Of a stretch of DNA of 64,000 bases, positions 25,216-34,264 are shown one piece after another. Made by a program: the position numbers and the translations under genes. Location: NCBI RefSeq assembly GCF_013179735.1, contig NZ_JABMEG010000001.1, positions 248,001-312,000 of the forward strand, read 5' to 3'. Every line of letters starts with the position of its first letter. The stretch's first letter is position 1. The notes beneath the pieces were generated by a model, which ran no database searches, had not been told where the DNA came from, and saw only the letters and a list, made by a program, of their open reading frames with translations. This DNA is from Permianibacter fluminis. GTDB taxonomy: Bacteria > Pseudomonadota > Gammaproteobacteria > Enterobacterales > Permianibacteraceae.

Positions 25216-25593
25216 ATGCCACCACGTCATCACCGCAGTTCCGAATCGGCACGCCAGCACAGCCGTTGGCGACAGCGTTTCTTCCTCGCCGCCGGCAGTT
25301 TGCTGCTGGTCAATCTGGTGTTGCTCTATCTGCTGGCCGATGCTTACCGGCGGCCACAGGTGGCGCTGGATCGAACCAAGGGTGATGTGCAGCTGCTCAG
25401 TGAATTGCTGGGTGGCCGGCTCAGCAAGGCAGACTTGCTGAGCGCACTGAAACAGCGCCGGGTGTCAGCCAACGCCATTGAAGAAGTGCCGGGCCGGGTC
25501 AATGTCGGCGGGCTCAGCTTTGTCGTCGACGAACAGCAAAAAGTGATCAAGGTTGAACACTGGTCACTACCGGGCGGCGCCGGCATGCCCTGA
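25216..25593 (+). CDS. Hypothetical single-pass membrane protein
   Basis: The product is about 125 residues from the ATG at 25216. A TTG at 25201 behind AGAGGGA would add five residues. A basic N-terminus and one membrane helix (FFLAAGSLLLVNLVLLYLLA) precede a small soluble domain (VQLLSELLGGRLSKADLLSALKQRR...VDEQQKVIKVEHW). No family is recognised. It converges on the secreted DNRLRE protein gene, and the two coding regions overlap by 27 bp at their ends. Confidence 0.6.
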   Translation: MPPRHHRSSESARQHSRWRQRFFLAAGSLLLVNLVLLYLLADAYRRPQVALDRTKGDVQLLSELLGGRLSKADLLSALKQRRVSANAIEEVPGRVNVGGLSFVVDEQQKVIKVEHWSLPGGAGMP

Positions 25594-27123
25594 CAGGCGC
25601 GCCGCCGATTCCGCCATCGGCCCGATGTAGCTGCGCGCCACCACCAGATTGTCGAAATACAAATCCTGATCGGTTGGCGAGGTCATCGTGCCGCCGTGAT
25701 AGATATCAAACCAGAATTTTTCGATCTTCAATTCCGGCACCAGCCGCAGGCGCAGATTGCTGCGATGAAACACTTCGCGGCCATCGAGCCAGGCCTGCAA
25801 TTCGCCATTGTCCTGGCCCGGCGTATTGAGCTTGATGAACTGCTCGACGCAGTACCAGCGATTGTTTTCCAGATACGCGCCCTCGCCTTCACTCCAAGCC
25901 CAGACCGCACCAAAATCAGCACTCTTGCCGGTTTCATAGACATAGGAGCCGATCGGCGTGCGCCCGGCCAGCGGATTGCCCTCGCCAATCTGTTGCAGAA
26001 ACGCGCCACGTGCTGACCAGCCATTGCGGCCGTCATTGGGTCGACCGCCCCAGCCGCCTTTGCCGTAAGTGCCGGCGAAGCCGGGCAATTTGCCGCCCTG
26101 ACTGCGCGGTCGCCAATTGGCACCGAGCCGCAGGTAATAGCGCACATACATCTGCTCCGGTTCGGCACCGATCAATGGCTTGAACATCAGGCTGCCGGTG
26201 GCACCGTAGTTGTCGCCTTTTTCCAGACGCACCTGCAGCGCATTACTGCGCAGCGCTGCGAACTGTTCACCGCGCGCCGTCAGCCAATAGTGACCGCGAA
26301 ATTCCGGCCATTGATCGGTGAAATCGCTGTCATCAAAACCGGTGGCATAGATCACATCGGGATGACGTTTGATGTCGGCATCGCCGACAAACTGGCTGGC
26401 CAGCCCCAAGCGCGGCGCCAGTGTCATCGGCACCGGAATATCGACTGCGAATACCTGCACTTTGCTGGTGCCGCCGCTGCGCTCGACGGCGGTCAATTGC
26501 AGCTCGGCTTTTTGCAAACGGTTTTGCCGGCCCTGCAGCGCCGCCAGATCAAATTGCAATAAAGCCGGATGACCGCCGGTGCTGATGGTCAGCGTGGCGG
26601 TCTTGCCCTTGGCTTTGTACGTGGACGGATCCAGATGGGTATCGGCGCTGGCCGCCAGCGTTTGCTGACCATCGGAAAACTGCAGCTGCAGGCGCGGCTG
26701 CAATGTGGCTTGCGGATTTTCCCTGCTGGCAAAGCGTATGGTGCCGCCGTTGCCATTGCCGACCTGCAACAGCATGCCGCGATTGCTGACACTGCCGGCG
26801 AGCCAGGCCTTGACCAAGGCCGTCACATCGAGTGCGACGGCGAGTTCGGCTTTGCCGCTGGCAACCGCAGTTTCGGCATACGGCAGTTTGCCCTGGGCGT
26901 CGCCATTGCGATCACGCCAATCGCCGTTGGCGTGGCGCCAGCGCAGCGAGGCCGCCGCGTTGTAGAACTCGCGCGTTGCACCGCCGGCGCCATCGGCACT
27001 GCCTTCGGACCAGTCCCAACGATCACCAGCCTGCGCAGTGGTAGTCACCAGTAACGTGGTCACCAGCAACAAGGCTACGACGCCAACATTTTTTGTGCAC
27101 TGCCGCACTGACATCAGCCGCAT
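25567..27123 (-). CDS. Secreted DNRLRE / polysaccharide-lyase-like protein
   Basis: The product is 518 residues. The ATG at 27123 overlaps the transporter stop as TGATG. A signal peptide (VVALLLVTTLLVTTTAQA) leads to a DNRLRE-like beta domain (about 40-230), including KAWLAGSVSNRGMLLQVG. A jelly-roll region follows at about 280-510, containing YVRYYLRLGANWRP, GGKLPGFAGTYG, YLENNRWYCVEQFIKLN and LYFDNLVVARSYIGPM. The last part resembles PL14/alginate-lyase-type and concanavalin-like polymer-binding proteins. It is last in an operon with an outer-membrane barrel, an RND transporter and a LolA-like protein. A glycan substrate is likely but not shown. Confidence 0.72.
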   Translation of the reverse strand: MRLMSVRQCTKNVGVVALLLVTTLLVTTTAQAGDRWDWSEGSADGAGGATREFYNAAASLRWRHANGDWRDRNGDAQGKLPYAETAVASGKAELAVALDVTALVKAWLAGSVSNRGMLLQVGNGNGGTIRFASRENPQATLQPRLQLQFSDGQQTLAASADTHLDPSTYKAKGKTATLTISTGGHPALLQFDLAALQGRQNRLQKAELQLTAVERSGGTSKVQVFAVDIPVPMTLAPRLGLASQFVGDADIKRHPDVIYATGFDDSDFTDQWPEFRGHYWLTARGEQFAALRSNALQVRLEKGDNYGATGSLMFKPLIGAEPEQMYVRYYLRLGANWRPRSQGGKLPGFAGTYGKGGWGGRPNDGRNGWSARGAFLQQIGEGNPLAGRTPIGSYVYETGKSADFGAVWAWSEGEGAYLENNRWYCVEQFIKLNTPGQDNGELQAWLDGREVFHRSNLRLRLVPELKIEKFWFDIYHGGTMTSPTDQDLYFDNLVVARSYIGPMAESAARLSGHAGAAR

Positions 27124-29423
27124 CAGGCCACCTGCTCATGACGGGGCGTGCGGGCATGGCGAACATGGTGTTGCCACCAGCTTAGTCGCGCCAGCAAGGT
27201 CAGCAGCGAGGGCAGCAGCAGCAATTCGAAAATGGCCGCCGTGATCAAACCCAGTGCGGTCATGAAGCCAAAATTGCGGGTCGGCACAAATGTCGAACTG
27301 AGCAACAGGGCAAATTGCGAGGACAAGATCAGCGTGTTGATGGTGCAGGCCTTGCCGGAATCTTTCAGCGTGTGCAACAGCGCGTAGCTGCTCTTGCGAC
27401 CACGCTGCACCAGCAGGCAATAGCTTTCCATGAAATGAATGGTGTCATCGACTGCGACCCCGACCGCGACGCCGGCGATCAAGGCGGTGGCCATGTCTAG
27501 CGGCACGCCGGCCACCGCCATGAAGACAAAGACAAAGAAAATCGGTGCGGCGTTCGGCAGCACCGCCATGAAGGCAACCGGCGGCGAGCGCCACATCAGC
27601 ACGAAAAACAGGAAGATCATGATGAACGACAACCACAGCCCGCTGATCTGGCCGATCACCAACAGATCTTCCTGATCGGTAAAGATGCGCGCCTCGGAGC
27701 CAAACTCGACCTGCAGATCGATGGCCGGTTGCGCCGCCAGCCAGGTTTTCATTTGCGCCATCACCGCTTTCAGTTCGCGCGTGCTGTGGGTGGTCAGCGA
27801 CAACGTAACCCGGGTGGTTTTCAGCTCGCGATCGGTCAGGTCGTACAAATCCTTGCCGTCGTAAATAAACAGGTACTGGGTGATCAACGCTTTGTCGGTT
27901 GGCAGCTGACGCACGCCACTGTCCTGCTCCTGAAACGCCCAATGCATTTCCTTGAGCAAATCGACCATCGAGATGCTGTAGTTCACCGCCGGCAAACTGT
28001 CGGCGTAGGCTTGGAACGCTTCGATGTAATGCAGCCGGGCCGGATCGGTCAGTGCATCGCGATCCGGACCGGTGAAGACGACATCGAGCGGCATGGCGCC
28101 AGAGAGCTTGGCCTCGACTTCATGGGTCGAAACGTTGATCGGATGGTCGTCCTGAAAAAATCGGTAGATGTCGGTTTCGGTGTAGATCTTCGCCAGCAGC
28201 GGCAGCGTCAGCAGCGTTGCCAGCAAAAAGCCGGAGGCCACCCAGCCGGCGCGACGCATCGAAAAGTGGGCGATGCGCAATGTAATGCGGGTGAGTGCCT
28301 TGGTATTTTCCGGTTCGCGCGGCCACTGGCCCTTGTCAAAACGCAGCAGCAAGGGCGGCAACAGGTAATTGACAGTCGCAAACAGCACCATCGCCGCCAC
28401 GCCACCGGCAATACCGAACCAGGCCACCGGCCGGATCGGGCTGACCGCCAACGAGCCCAAGCCAACCGCTGTGGTCAGCGCCGCGTACAGACTCGGCCGG
28501 AACACATGGCCGACGGCCGTTTTCAATTGCGCTTCCCGGCTCAGTTTGCTGCCGGCCACTGCCTGCAATTGGCCGAGCAAATGCACCATGAACGCCAGAC
28601 TGATCGCCGACATGAACGGCGGCAGAATTGCCGCGACCAGCGTGAACGGTTCACGGGCTATCACCAGCACGCTGAGCGCGCTTTGTGCCGCGGCGGCCAT
28701 CACCACCGCTACCATCACGACCGCCAACGGTCGCCGGAACAACCACCAGATCAGAAGCAACCCAAGCGCCATCGTCGCCGGCACAAAAATCAGGTTGTCA
28801 TGCAGCATCGATTCAAATTCGGCGACATCAACGCTGACCTGCCCGGCCGACGCTTTCAGTACGTCACTCAAGCCATGCGCCTGCACTTTTTGCTGGATGG
28901 TCGTCAGCAATTGCTGCCGCGTTGGCGAATCCGGAACATGCGTGGGCCGGATCACCAGCGCAGCGGCGCTGCCATCTTTGGCCAAGACAAAACCGGGCGC
29001 AAACGGATCGGCGGTCAGGCGTTCGCGCGTGACCGGTTGCTGGTCCAGCTTGTCGACGTCGACCAGCGGCCGCACCGCGAAGCCATCGTCGGTGCGAGCG
29101 ATCTGCTCAAAATCGGTAACCCGGTGCACCCGATCCACCAGCGGCAGTTGCTTGAGATCCTGGGCCAGACTCTCCAGTTTGTGCAGGAATTCCGGCGCGC
29201 TGATATCGGCCGGCTCGAATAGCAGCACAATCACCTGATAATCCGGAAACAGCGAGCGCAACCGGTCCTGCAGCTGCACCGATGGCTCATCCTTGCTCAG
29301 ATAGATTTCCGGCGAGTTATTGATTTGCAGAAACGGCAGCAACGCAGCCGGAATCAGCAGGATCAGCGCCAGCAGCGCCGCCGCCAGTTGCCAGGGCAAA
29401 AACCGAATCGGGGATGCACTCAT
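27123..29423 (-). CDS. RND/MMPL-family transporter
   Basis: The product is 766 residues. The layout is one N-terminal helix (LAAALLALILLIPAALLPFL), a large periplasmic loop, five helices, then the same pattern repeated, for about 12 helices in all. GVAVGVAVDDTIHFMESY carries the acidic residues of RND proton relay helices. The pattern matches the MMPL/Patched-like group that moves lipids or hydrophobic molecules out of the inner membrane. Both ends overlap the neighbouring genes as TGATG, so the three products are probably made in fixed proportion. No membrane-fusion protein gene is present, so the partners are the LolA-like and barrel proteins. Confidence 0.85.
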   Translation of the reverse strand: MSASPIRFLPWQLAAALLALILLIPAALLPFLQINNSPEIYLSKDEPSVQLQDRLRSLFPDYQVIVLLFEPADISAPEFLHKLESLAQDLKQLPLVDRVHRVTDFEQIARTDDGFAVRPLVDVDKLDQQPVTRERLTADPFAPGFVLAKDGSAAALVIRPTHVPDSPTRQQLLTTIQQKVQAHGLSDVLKASAGQVSVDVAEFESMLHDNLIFVPATMALGLLLIWWLFRRPLAVVMVAVVMAAAAQSALSVLVIAREPFTLVAAILPPFMSAISLAFMVHLLGQLQAVAGSKLSREAQLKTAVGHVFRPSLYAALTTAVGLGSLAVSPIRPVAWFGIAGGVAAMVLFATVNYLLPPLLLRFDKGQWPREPENTKALTRITLRIAHFSMRRAGWVASGFLLATLLTLPLLAKIYTETDIYRFFQDDHPINVSTHEVEAKLSGAMPLDVVFTGPDRDALTDPARLHYIEAFQAYADSLPAVNYSISMVDLLKEMHWAFQEQDSGVRQLPTDKALITQYLFIYDGKDLYDLTDRELKTTRVTLSLTTHSTRELKAVMAQMKTWLAAQPAIDLQVEFGSEARIFTDQEDLLVIGQISGLWLSFIMIFLFFVLMWRSPPVAFMAVLPNAAPIFFVFVFMAVAGVPLDMATALIAGVAVGVAVDDTIHFMESYCLLVQRGRKSSYALLHTLKDSGKACTINTLILSSQFALLLSSTFVPTRNFGFMTALGLITAAIFELLLLPSLLTLLARLSWWQHHVRHARTPRHEQVA

Positions 29424-31426
29424 CAGAATTGGGTCCGCCAGCCGATGACGAACAGGTCGTGCTCGTCGTGATAACCGCCAGCGGTGCCGTCATCACCGCT
29501 GAACGCATGCACACCAATATAAAATTCGTCCGGCTCGGCGCGAATATAGGCGAGCTCGGGATTGACGTAGAGATCGCTCAAACCTTCGCCGCTGGTCGCC
29601 AGAAAACGGGTGCGCAGCCGCCAGCTCTCAGCCGCAAACAGCATTTCCAGTTCGCCAGAAAAAAACCCGACTTGCTCGCGGTCGGCGATTTCTTCATCCG
29701 GATTCAGTTGCAAACCGCCGGCCTGCAGGCTCAGCCTCGTGTTGCCATCACCGGGGAAAAATTCGACGCCAAAACCGTATTGAATGGCCGGCGCGGTCAA
29801 TGCGCGCAGATCCGGCGTGGTGACTGGATAGTCACTGAGATAGGCGAGTTCGGCGCGCCAGGTGGATTCACCCCAGTTGAACGTGACATCGGCGGACGCG
29901 ACATCGGTGAACGGATGCCAAGCGGTGAACGTCGGGTCGGTGGTGCTGGCCAGCGCCTGCGCCGGATTGCCGGTGCCCAGCAACACGGTGCGCACCGTGT
30001 CATTGAGGACAAAATACGGCGTCGTATGCCGCACATGTTGCACTGACACACCCCAATCCAGGCCCTGACCCTGATGCGACAAGCGGATGCCACCGCCGCC
30101 ATCATTTTCTTCGTCGGCTGGCTCCGGCTCAACGGTGCCAAACTGCAGCAGCGTGGCGAGCACCGGATTCGGTTCAACACCGAGCAATTGCCCGCGCTGC
30201 TGATCGTAGGGTGACCAGATGCTGTCGGCATCGGGCAGCGCGGCCGGTTCGAATACCGGAATGGCGACCACATCGAGTTTGAAGCGATCGAACCAGCCTT
30301 CGTAACGCAGCACGCCCTGGGCCCGATAACGACGGCTCAGATCGTCGAGCACAAACCGGGTCATGTCCTGCCGCGCGATCACATTGCCGGGCGCCAGCTC
30401 ATCCAGCGTGCCCCAGTTGATCGGCACAGCACCCAAGGTGAATTTGTGATCACCGGCGCGATAACGGATGAACGCTTCATCCGGCTCCCATTCGGAACTG
30501 CTGACGGTGCGATCCGGGCCTTGCTTGGCGCCGTCAAAACGCGCGGCGATGCGGCCGTCGACGTGATCACCGAACTGAAAGCCATAGCCGAATCGCGCCA
30601 GCATGGCGTGACTGCTTTTGACCACTCCGCCATCTTCGGCATCAAGCGCGCCGTATTCCAGCCGCAGCTCGTCAAAGCGGAAACCGGTGTTACGCTGACT
30701 CGGCGTCTTGTGCTGATTTTGCACCAGCAGCGCGTCGTAGTTGGTTTGGGTACCGAACGCCAGCACGGCGCCTTCGTCGGCTTCGGCGCCAAAGGTAAAA
30801 CTATCGGGCTCGTCCTGGCTTGCTGGTGCTGCGGTTGTCGTTGATGTTGTGCTCGGTATAGCGGGAACAGTTGCACTGACCACACTGCCGGTATCCGGCA
30901 GCGGCCGATTGGGATCGACGGTTTCCTGAACGATGTAGCGATAACCCGGCCATTCCAGTTTGCGCACGCGGATGTTGGCATGACCCAGCTCGCGCAATTT
31001 CGCCACAGTGGCCGCCGTGTCGGCGCTGTTGCCGTAAATGCCGACTTGCACGACGTAGCCGTAGGATTCGCGCTGCGGAATTACCCAGGCCTTGAAACCG
31101 TAGCGCTGCAAATTACGCGCGGCCCAATCGGCGGCATCGAACAATTGATAAAACGTCAGCTGGACGGCGTCGCCACGGCGTTTGGTTGGTTCGCGCAGCA
31201 GGCTGACCATACGGCCTTCGCTGCGCAGATCGGCGACCACTTGCTGGGCGCGCGGATAATTGTCGTACTCACCGCGCACAACCACGTCATCGGCGTGGCT
31301 CGCACTCGCTGTCAGCACTGCCGCCAGCAACGCCAGTCGCAAGCCGCGATGCCGAAGGCTGAATGCGGCAGTTTTGATGAAAGCGGGGGTGAAGAAGACG
31401 GATCTACCGTCACGATGCTGCGCCAT
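29423..31426 (-). CDS. Outer-membrane beta-barrel protein with N-terminal SPOR-like domain
   Basis: The product is 667 residues. A long n-region precedes a hydrophobic signal (LRLALLAAVLTASASHA). Residues about 45-165 contain a two-part SPOR-like domain (VVQVGIYGNSADTAATVAKL...YRYIVQE), suggesting contact with peptidoglycan. An acidic Ser/Thr linker follows. The rest alternates strands typical of outer-membrane barrels (FRFDELRLEYGAL, GDHKFTLGAVPINWG, AWRAEL-type repeats) and ends in WRTQF with a terminal Phe, the barrel-insertion signal. It resembles DUF1302/alginate-export barrels without clear identity. It is translationally coupled to the RND transporter. Confidence 0.75.
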   Translation of the reverse strand: MAQHRDGRSVFFTPAFIKTAAFSLRHRGLRLALLAAVLTASASHADDVVVRGEYDNYPRAQQVVADLRSEGRMVSLLREPTKRRGDAVQLTFYQLFDAADWAARNLQRYGFKAWVIPQRESYGYVVQVGIYGNSADTAATVAKLRELGHANIRVRKLEWPGYRYIVQETVDPNRPLPDTGSVVSATVPAIPSTTSTTTAAPASQDEPDSFTFGAEADEGAVLAFGTQTNYDALLVQNQHKTPSQRNTGFRFDELRLEYGALDAEDGGVVKSSHAMLARFGYGFQFGDHVDGRIAARFDGAKQGPDRTVSSSEWEPDEAFIRYRAGDHKFTLGAVPINWGTLDELAPGNVIARQDMTRFVLDDLSRRYRAQGVLRYEGWFDRFKLDVVAIPVFEPAALPDADSIWSPYDQQRGQLLGVEPNPVLATLLQFGTVEPEPADEENDGGGGIRLSHQGQGLDWGVSVQHVRHTTPYFVLNDTVRTVLLGTGNPAQALASTTDPTFTAWHPFTDVASADVTFNWGESTWRAELAYLSDYPVTTPDLRALTAPAIQYGFGVEFFPGDGNTRLSLQAGGLQLNPDEEIADREQVGFFSGELEMLFAAESWRLRTRFLATSGEGLSDLYVNPELAYIRAEPDEFYIGVHAFSGDDGTAGGYHDEHDLFVIGWRTQF

Positions 31427-31483
31427 GCCGATCTCTGCTCGTCCTTGTCACGTTGGCGGGTGCTGCGGATTCGTACTGCCGGC

Positions 31484-32323
31484 TTATTTGGCCAAACTCG
31501 CTTCCTGAATCGGGTCTTCCAGCACGGCCTGAGTGAACAGGGTTGGCGACAAGCCTTTGTCGTACTGCACCTGATCGGCCAGCATGCGCGTGCTGTGCTG
31601 GGTTTTCAGATCGGTGACGACCAGCTCCAGCACAGTCCAGTAGCCTTGCAGCTTCTGCAGTTTTTTTACTTCCATGCGTTTGCTCGGCTGCTCGCCCCCG
31701 CTGTACAAATCGACCTTCAAAGCCACCAGCGTTTGCGGATGAATCCAGCTGACTCGCTTGCTGTATTCAGAATTGCTTTTGTCGACCGGCACGCTCTCGA
31801 GCACTTTGCACAGCTGGCCTTCGAGTTTTTCTTCCCGGACGATGGTATGCACGTCCTGATCGATTTTGCGGTCACGCAGATCCTCGTAAATCAGATCCGA
31901 GCCGACAAAATTGCCGCCGCGCCGATCCGCCGGAATGCGCCGGGCTTTTTTCACCGCGGGCAGATACACCCATTGATCGGTTTCACCGCTGACGTGATCC
32001 AGCGTCAGCAGACCGGTGTCGGCAATATCGGCCGGTTCGGAAAAACGAATCAGCGTCCATTGCTCATCGGGCGTTTGTTCGAGTTGATAGGTGCGCATGC
32101 GGCGCAGCCGTGGCGGATGGCCGGGTTCGAGCAGCACCATGCTGCCGGCAGTGACGCTGTCCTTGCCAGTCGGGCGATCGCGCACCTGTTGGGCCAGCGC
32201 ATTGCCGGCGTCATCGGCGCTAACCGGCAACGCAGCCGGCAACGCCATGACCAGCGCCAACAGCAGGCCTGTCGAAGAAAGGGAAAAACCGAAACCCGAA
32301 CCGGGTAAAAAGCGGGCGTTCAT
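31484..32323 (-). CDS. LolA-like outer membrane lipoprotein-sorting protein
   Basis: The product is 279 residues. The ATG at 32323 has AAGGA 7 nt upstream. A signal peptide (LLLALVMALPAALPVSA) is followed by a LolA-like beta domain: RRMRTYQLEQTPDEQWTLIRF, TDQWVYLPAVKKARRIP, FVGSDLIYEDL, and VSWIHPQTLVALKVDLYSGG. This type of sorting protein is commonly encoded with MMPL transporters and barrels rather than being the general LolA. It opens the four-gene operon. It would accept a hydrophobic cargo from the RND protein in the periplasm (inference from family and context). Confidence 0.8.
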   Translation of the reverse strand: MNARFLPGSGFGFSLSSTGLLLALVMALPAALPVSADDAGNALAQQVRDRPTGKDSVTAGSMVLLEPGHPPRLRRMRTYQLEQTPDEQWTLIRFSEPADIADTGLLTLDHVSGETDQWVYLPAVKKARRIPADRRGGNFVGSDLIYEDLRDRKIDQDVHTIVREEKLEGQLCKVLESVPVDKSNSEYSKRVSWIHPQTLVALKVDLYSGGEQPSKRMEVKKLQKLQGYWTVLELVVTDLKTQHSTRMLADQVQYDKGLSPTLFTQAVLEDPIQEASLAK

Positions 32324-32603
32324 GACTGCGTCCTTGTAGCAAATCCAGCTCCGGAGAGCGCGACCTTTCCTGGCCTGGCTGCGCTGGGCAGAAGCCCCGC
32401 AGCCGACAACGCCGTAACCGAGCCTGGCGAATCATCGCGAACCCTGGCGTCGCGATGCATTCCTTGCTGCCCGCGCCCCGCACGGGAGCGGCTGGCGCAG
32501 TGCCGACTCGGTCATGGCGGCAGTATAGCGTCTGGACCTGCGGACCGGGACCTCCGCTCTGCAGGCAATGCGAGTGATGCTGGCAACAACGTTGCCAACG
32601 GGT

Positions 32604-33257
32604 TCAGATCTGCTCGATCTGCTCCGGCCGGGCAATCAGCACGACATCGGCCGGGCGCAGCGCAAACAGGCCGTTGCACACCACACCGGGAATGTTGTTC
32701 AGGGTCTGCTCCAGCGCCGCCGGGTTGACGATGTCCAGATGCCAGACATCGAGAATGACATTGCCGTTGTCGGTGACTACGCCTTCGCGATAAACCGGAT
32801 CGCCACCGAGCTTGACGATTTCGCGCGCCACCAGCGAACGCGCCATCGGGATCACCTCGACCGGCAGCGGAAACTTGCCGAGCTGCGGCACCAGCTTGCT
32901 CTGATCGACGATGCAGACAAATTTTGCTGCCGCCTGCGCGACGATTTTCTCGCGGGTCAGGGCCGCGCCGCCGCCCTTGATGAGATGGCGTTTGGCATCG
33001 GTTTCATCGGCGCCATCGACATACAGCGGGATCGGGCCGGCGTCGTTCAAGTCCAGCACTTCAACTCCAATCGCCCGCAGTCTGGCCTCGGTCGCTTTTG
33101 AGCTCGACACCGCCGCCTTCAGCGGAAACCGGCGTTCGCCGATCAAATCAATAAAGCAGTTGACCGTGCTGCCGGTACCGACCCCCAGGATGCTGTTTTC
33201 TTCGACAAAGGCGAGCGCAGCTTCGGCGGCGCGACGTTTCAGGGCGTTCTGGTCCAT
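32604..33257 (-). CDS. rpiA: Ribose-5-phosphate isomerase A
   Basis: The product is 217 residues, the full family length. Motifs are [12 protein letters not shown] (substrate phosphate loop), SSSKATE, DGADETD (catalytic Asp region), [12 protein letters not shown] and VDQSKL. It interconverts ribose 5-phosphate and ribulose 5-phosphate in the pentose phosphate pathway in the cytoplasm. It is a stand-alone gene on the minus strand between the transport operon and a WYL regulator. Confidence 0.96.
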   Translation of the reverse strand: MDQNALKRRAAEAALAFVEENSILGVGTGSTVNCFIDLIGERRFPLKAAVSSSKATEARLRAIGVEVLDLNDAGPIPLYVDGADETDAKRHLIKGGGAALTREKIVAQAAAKFVCIVDQSKLVPQLGKFPLPVEVIPMARSLVAREIVKLGGDPVYREGVVTDNGNVILDVWHLDIVNPAALEQTLNNIPGVVCNGLFALRPADVVLIARPEQIEQI

Positions 33258-33375
33258 GGGCGGGGCGGGGGCAAACGGAAGGTGGCGCTATTTTAGCGGC
33301 TGGCGCCGCTCAGGGTCGGGGATATTTGTCGGCGCGGCCGATGTTCAAAGCCCGACCAGGCCGGGCCCGGCAGCT

Positions 33376-34086
33376 TCAGGCTTCGGCCGCCTTGCGGTCG
33401 CGCTCCTGCGCTTCCACCGCCCGGAAGAAGTCGCTGAGCGAGCGCCCGGCCACTTCCTGGAAATGGCGCTCGGTCAGCACCAGCGCGTTGATCCGGTCGA
33501 GCCGGAAATGGCGAAAATCATTGCGCAGCTCGCACCAGCCGGCCAACGTCCAGGTCCGGCCCCAGCAAAACAGCCCGAGCGGCTCAACCGCCCGCTCGCT
33601 GCGCAAACCGTCTTCGCGCTGATAACCGAACTGCACCACCGACTTCTGATTGATGGCCTGACGAAGCTGCTCCAGCACCGCCTGTACCCCGGCGTCGGCG
33701 AGAAACTCCGGGACAAACAACCGCGACTTTTCCAGCTCGCGTTTCAGGCCATCCGGCAGCACATGCTCGATTTTTGACAAGGCGTCTTCGGCGCCACGGC
33801 CGAGGCCGGCACCGACAAAGGTCTTGACCAGCCGCGCCCCGACCACCAGCGCCTCGATTTCCTCACGACTGAACATCAGCGGCGGCAAATCAAACCCGGC
33901 CCGCAGCAGATAACCGACCCCCGCTTCGCCATCGATCGGCACGCCGCTGGCCTGTAGATCGGCGATGTCGCGATAAATCGTCCGCTCCGACACCTCCAGC
34001 CGCTCGCCCAGCTGGCGGGCCGTGACGAGCTTGCCCCGGCGCAGCAACTGCACCACGGCAAACAGACGATCAGCGCGACGGGTCAT
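33376..34086 (-). CDS. YafY-type transcriptional regulator (HTH-11 plus WYL)
   Basis: The product is 236 residues. The N-terminal winged helix reads TRRADRLFAVVQLLRRGKLVTARQLGERLEVSERTIYRDIADL. The middle and C-terminus form a WYL ligand-sensing domain (SVVQFGYQREDGLRSERAVEPLGLFCWGRTWTLAGWCELRNDFRHFRLDRI). Members often act as single-strand nucleic-acid-responsive or DNA-damage-linked regulators. Its targets are unknown. The gene stands alone, with a long repeat-bearing spacer upstream. Confidence 0.9.
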   Translation of the reverse strand: MTRRADRLFAVVQLLRRGKLVTARQLGERLEVSERTIYRDIADLQASGVPIDGEAGVGYLLRAGFDLPPLMFSREEIEALVVGARLVKTFVGAGLGRGAEDALSKIEHVLPDGLKRELEKSRLFVPEFLADAGVQAVLEQLRQAINQKSVVQFGYQREDGLRSERAVEPLGLFCWGRTWTLAGWCELRNDFRHFRLDRINALVLTERHFQEVAGRSLSDFFRAVEAQERDRKAAEA

Positions 34087-34264
34087 GCGGACAATTCCGG
34101 AGTGTTAATGGCCGGTATGGTACACGCAGACGCGCGGGCTGCCTGTGAACAATAACCGGAGTTGCTGACAGGGTTCTGTCAGTTGCAGCGGGTTTGTGAT
34201 TTGTGGTTTGTCGTTCCCACGCTGGTGGCAATTCTGTACTGCTCATGATTTGGAGTGGGCTCTG

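Noticed and set aside
27729-29222. 497-codon open frame opposite the RND transporter
   Set aside because: Arg/His/Gln-rich translation typical of an antisense shadow. The minus-strand transporter is clear.
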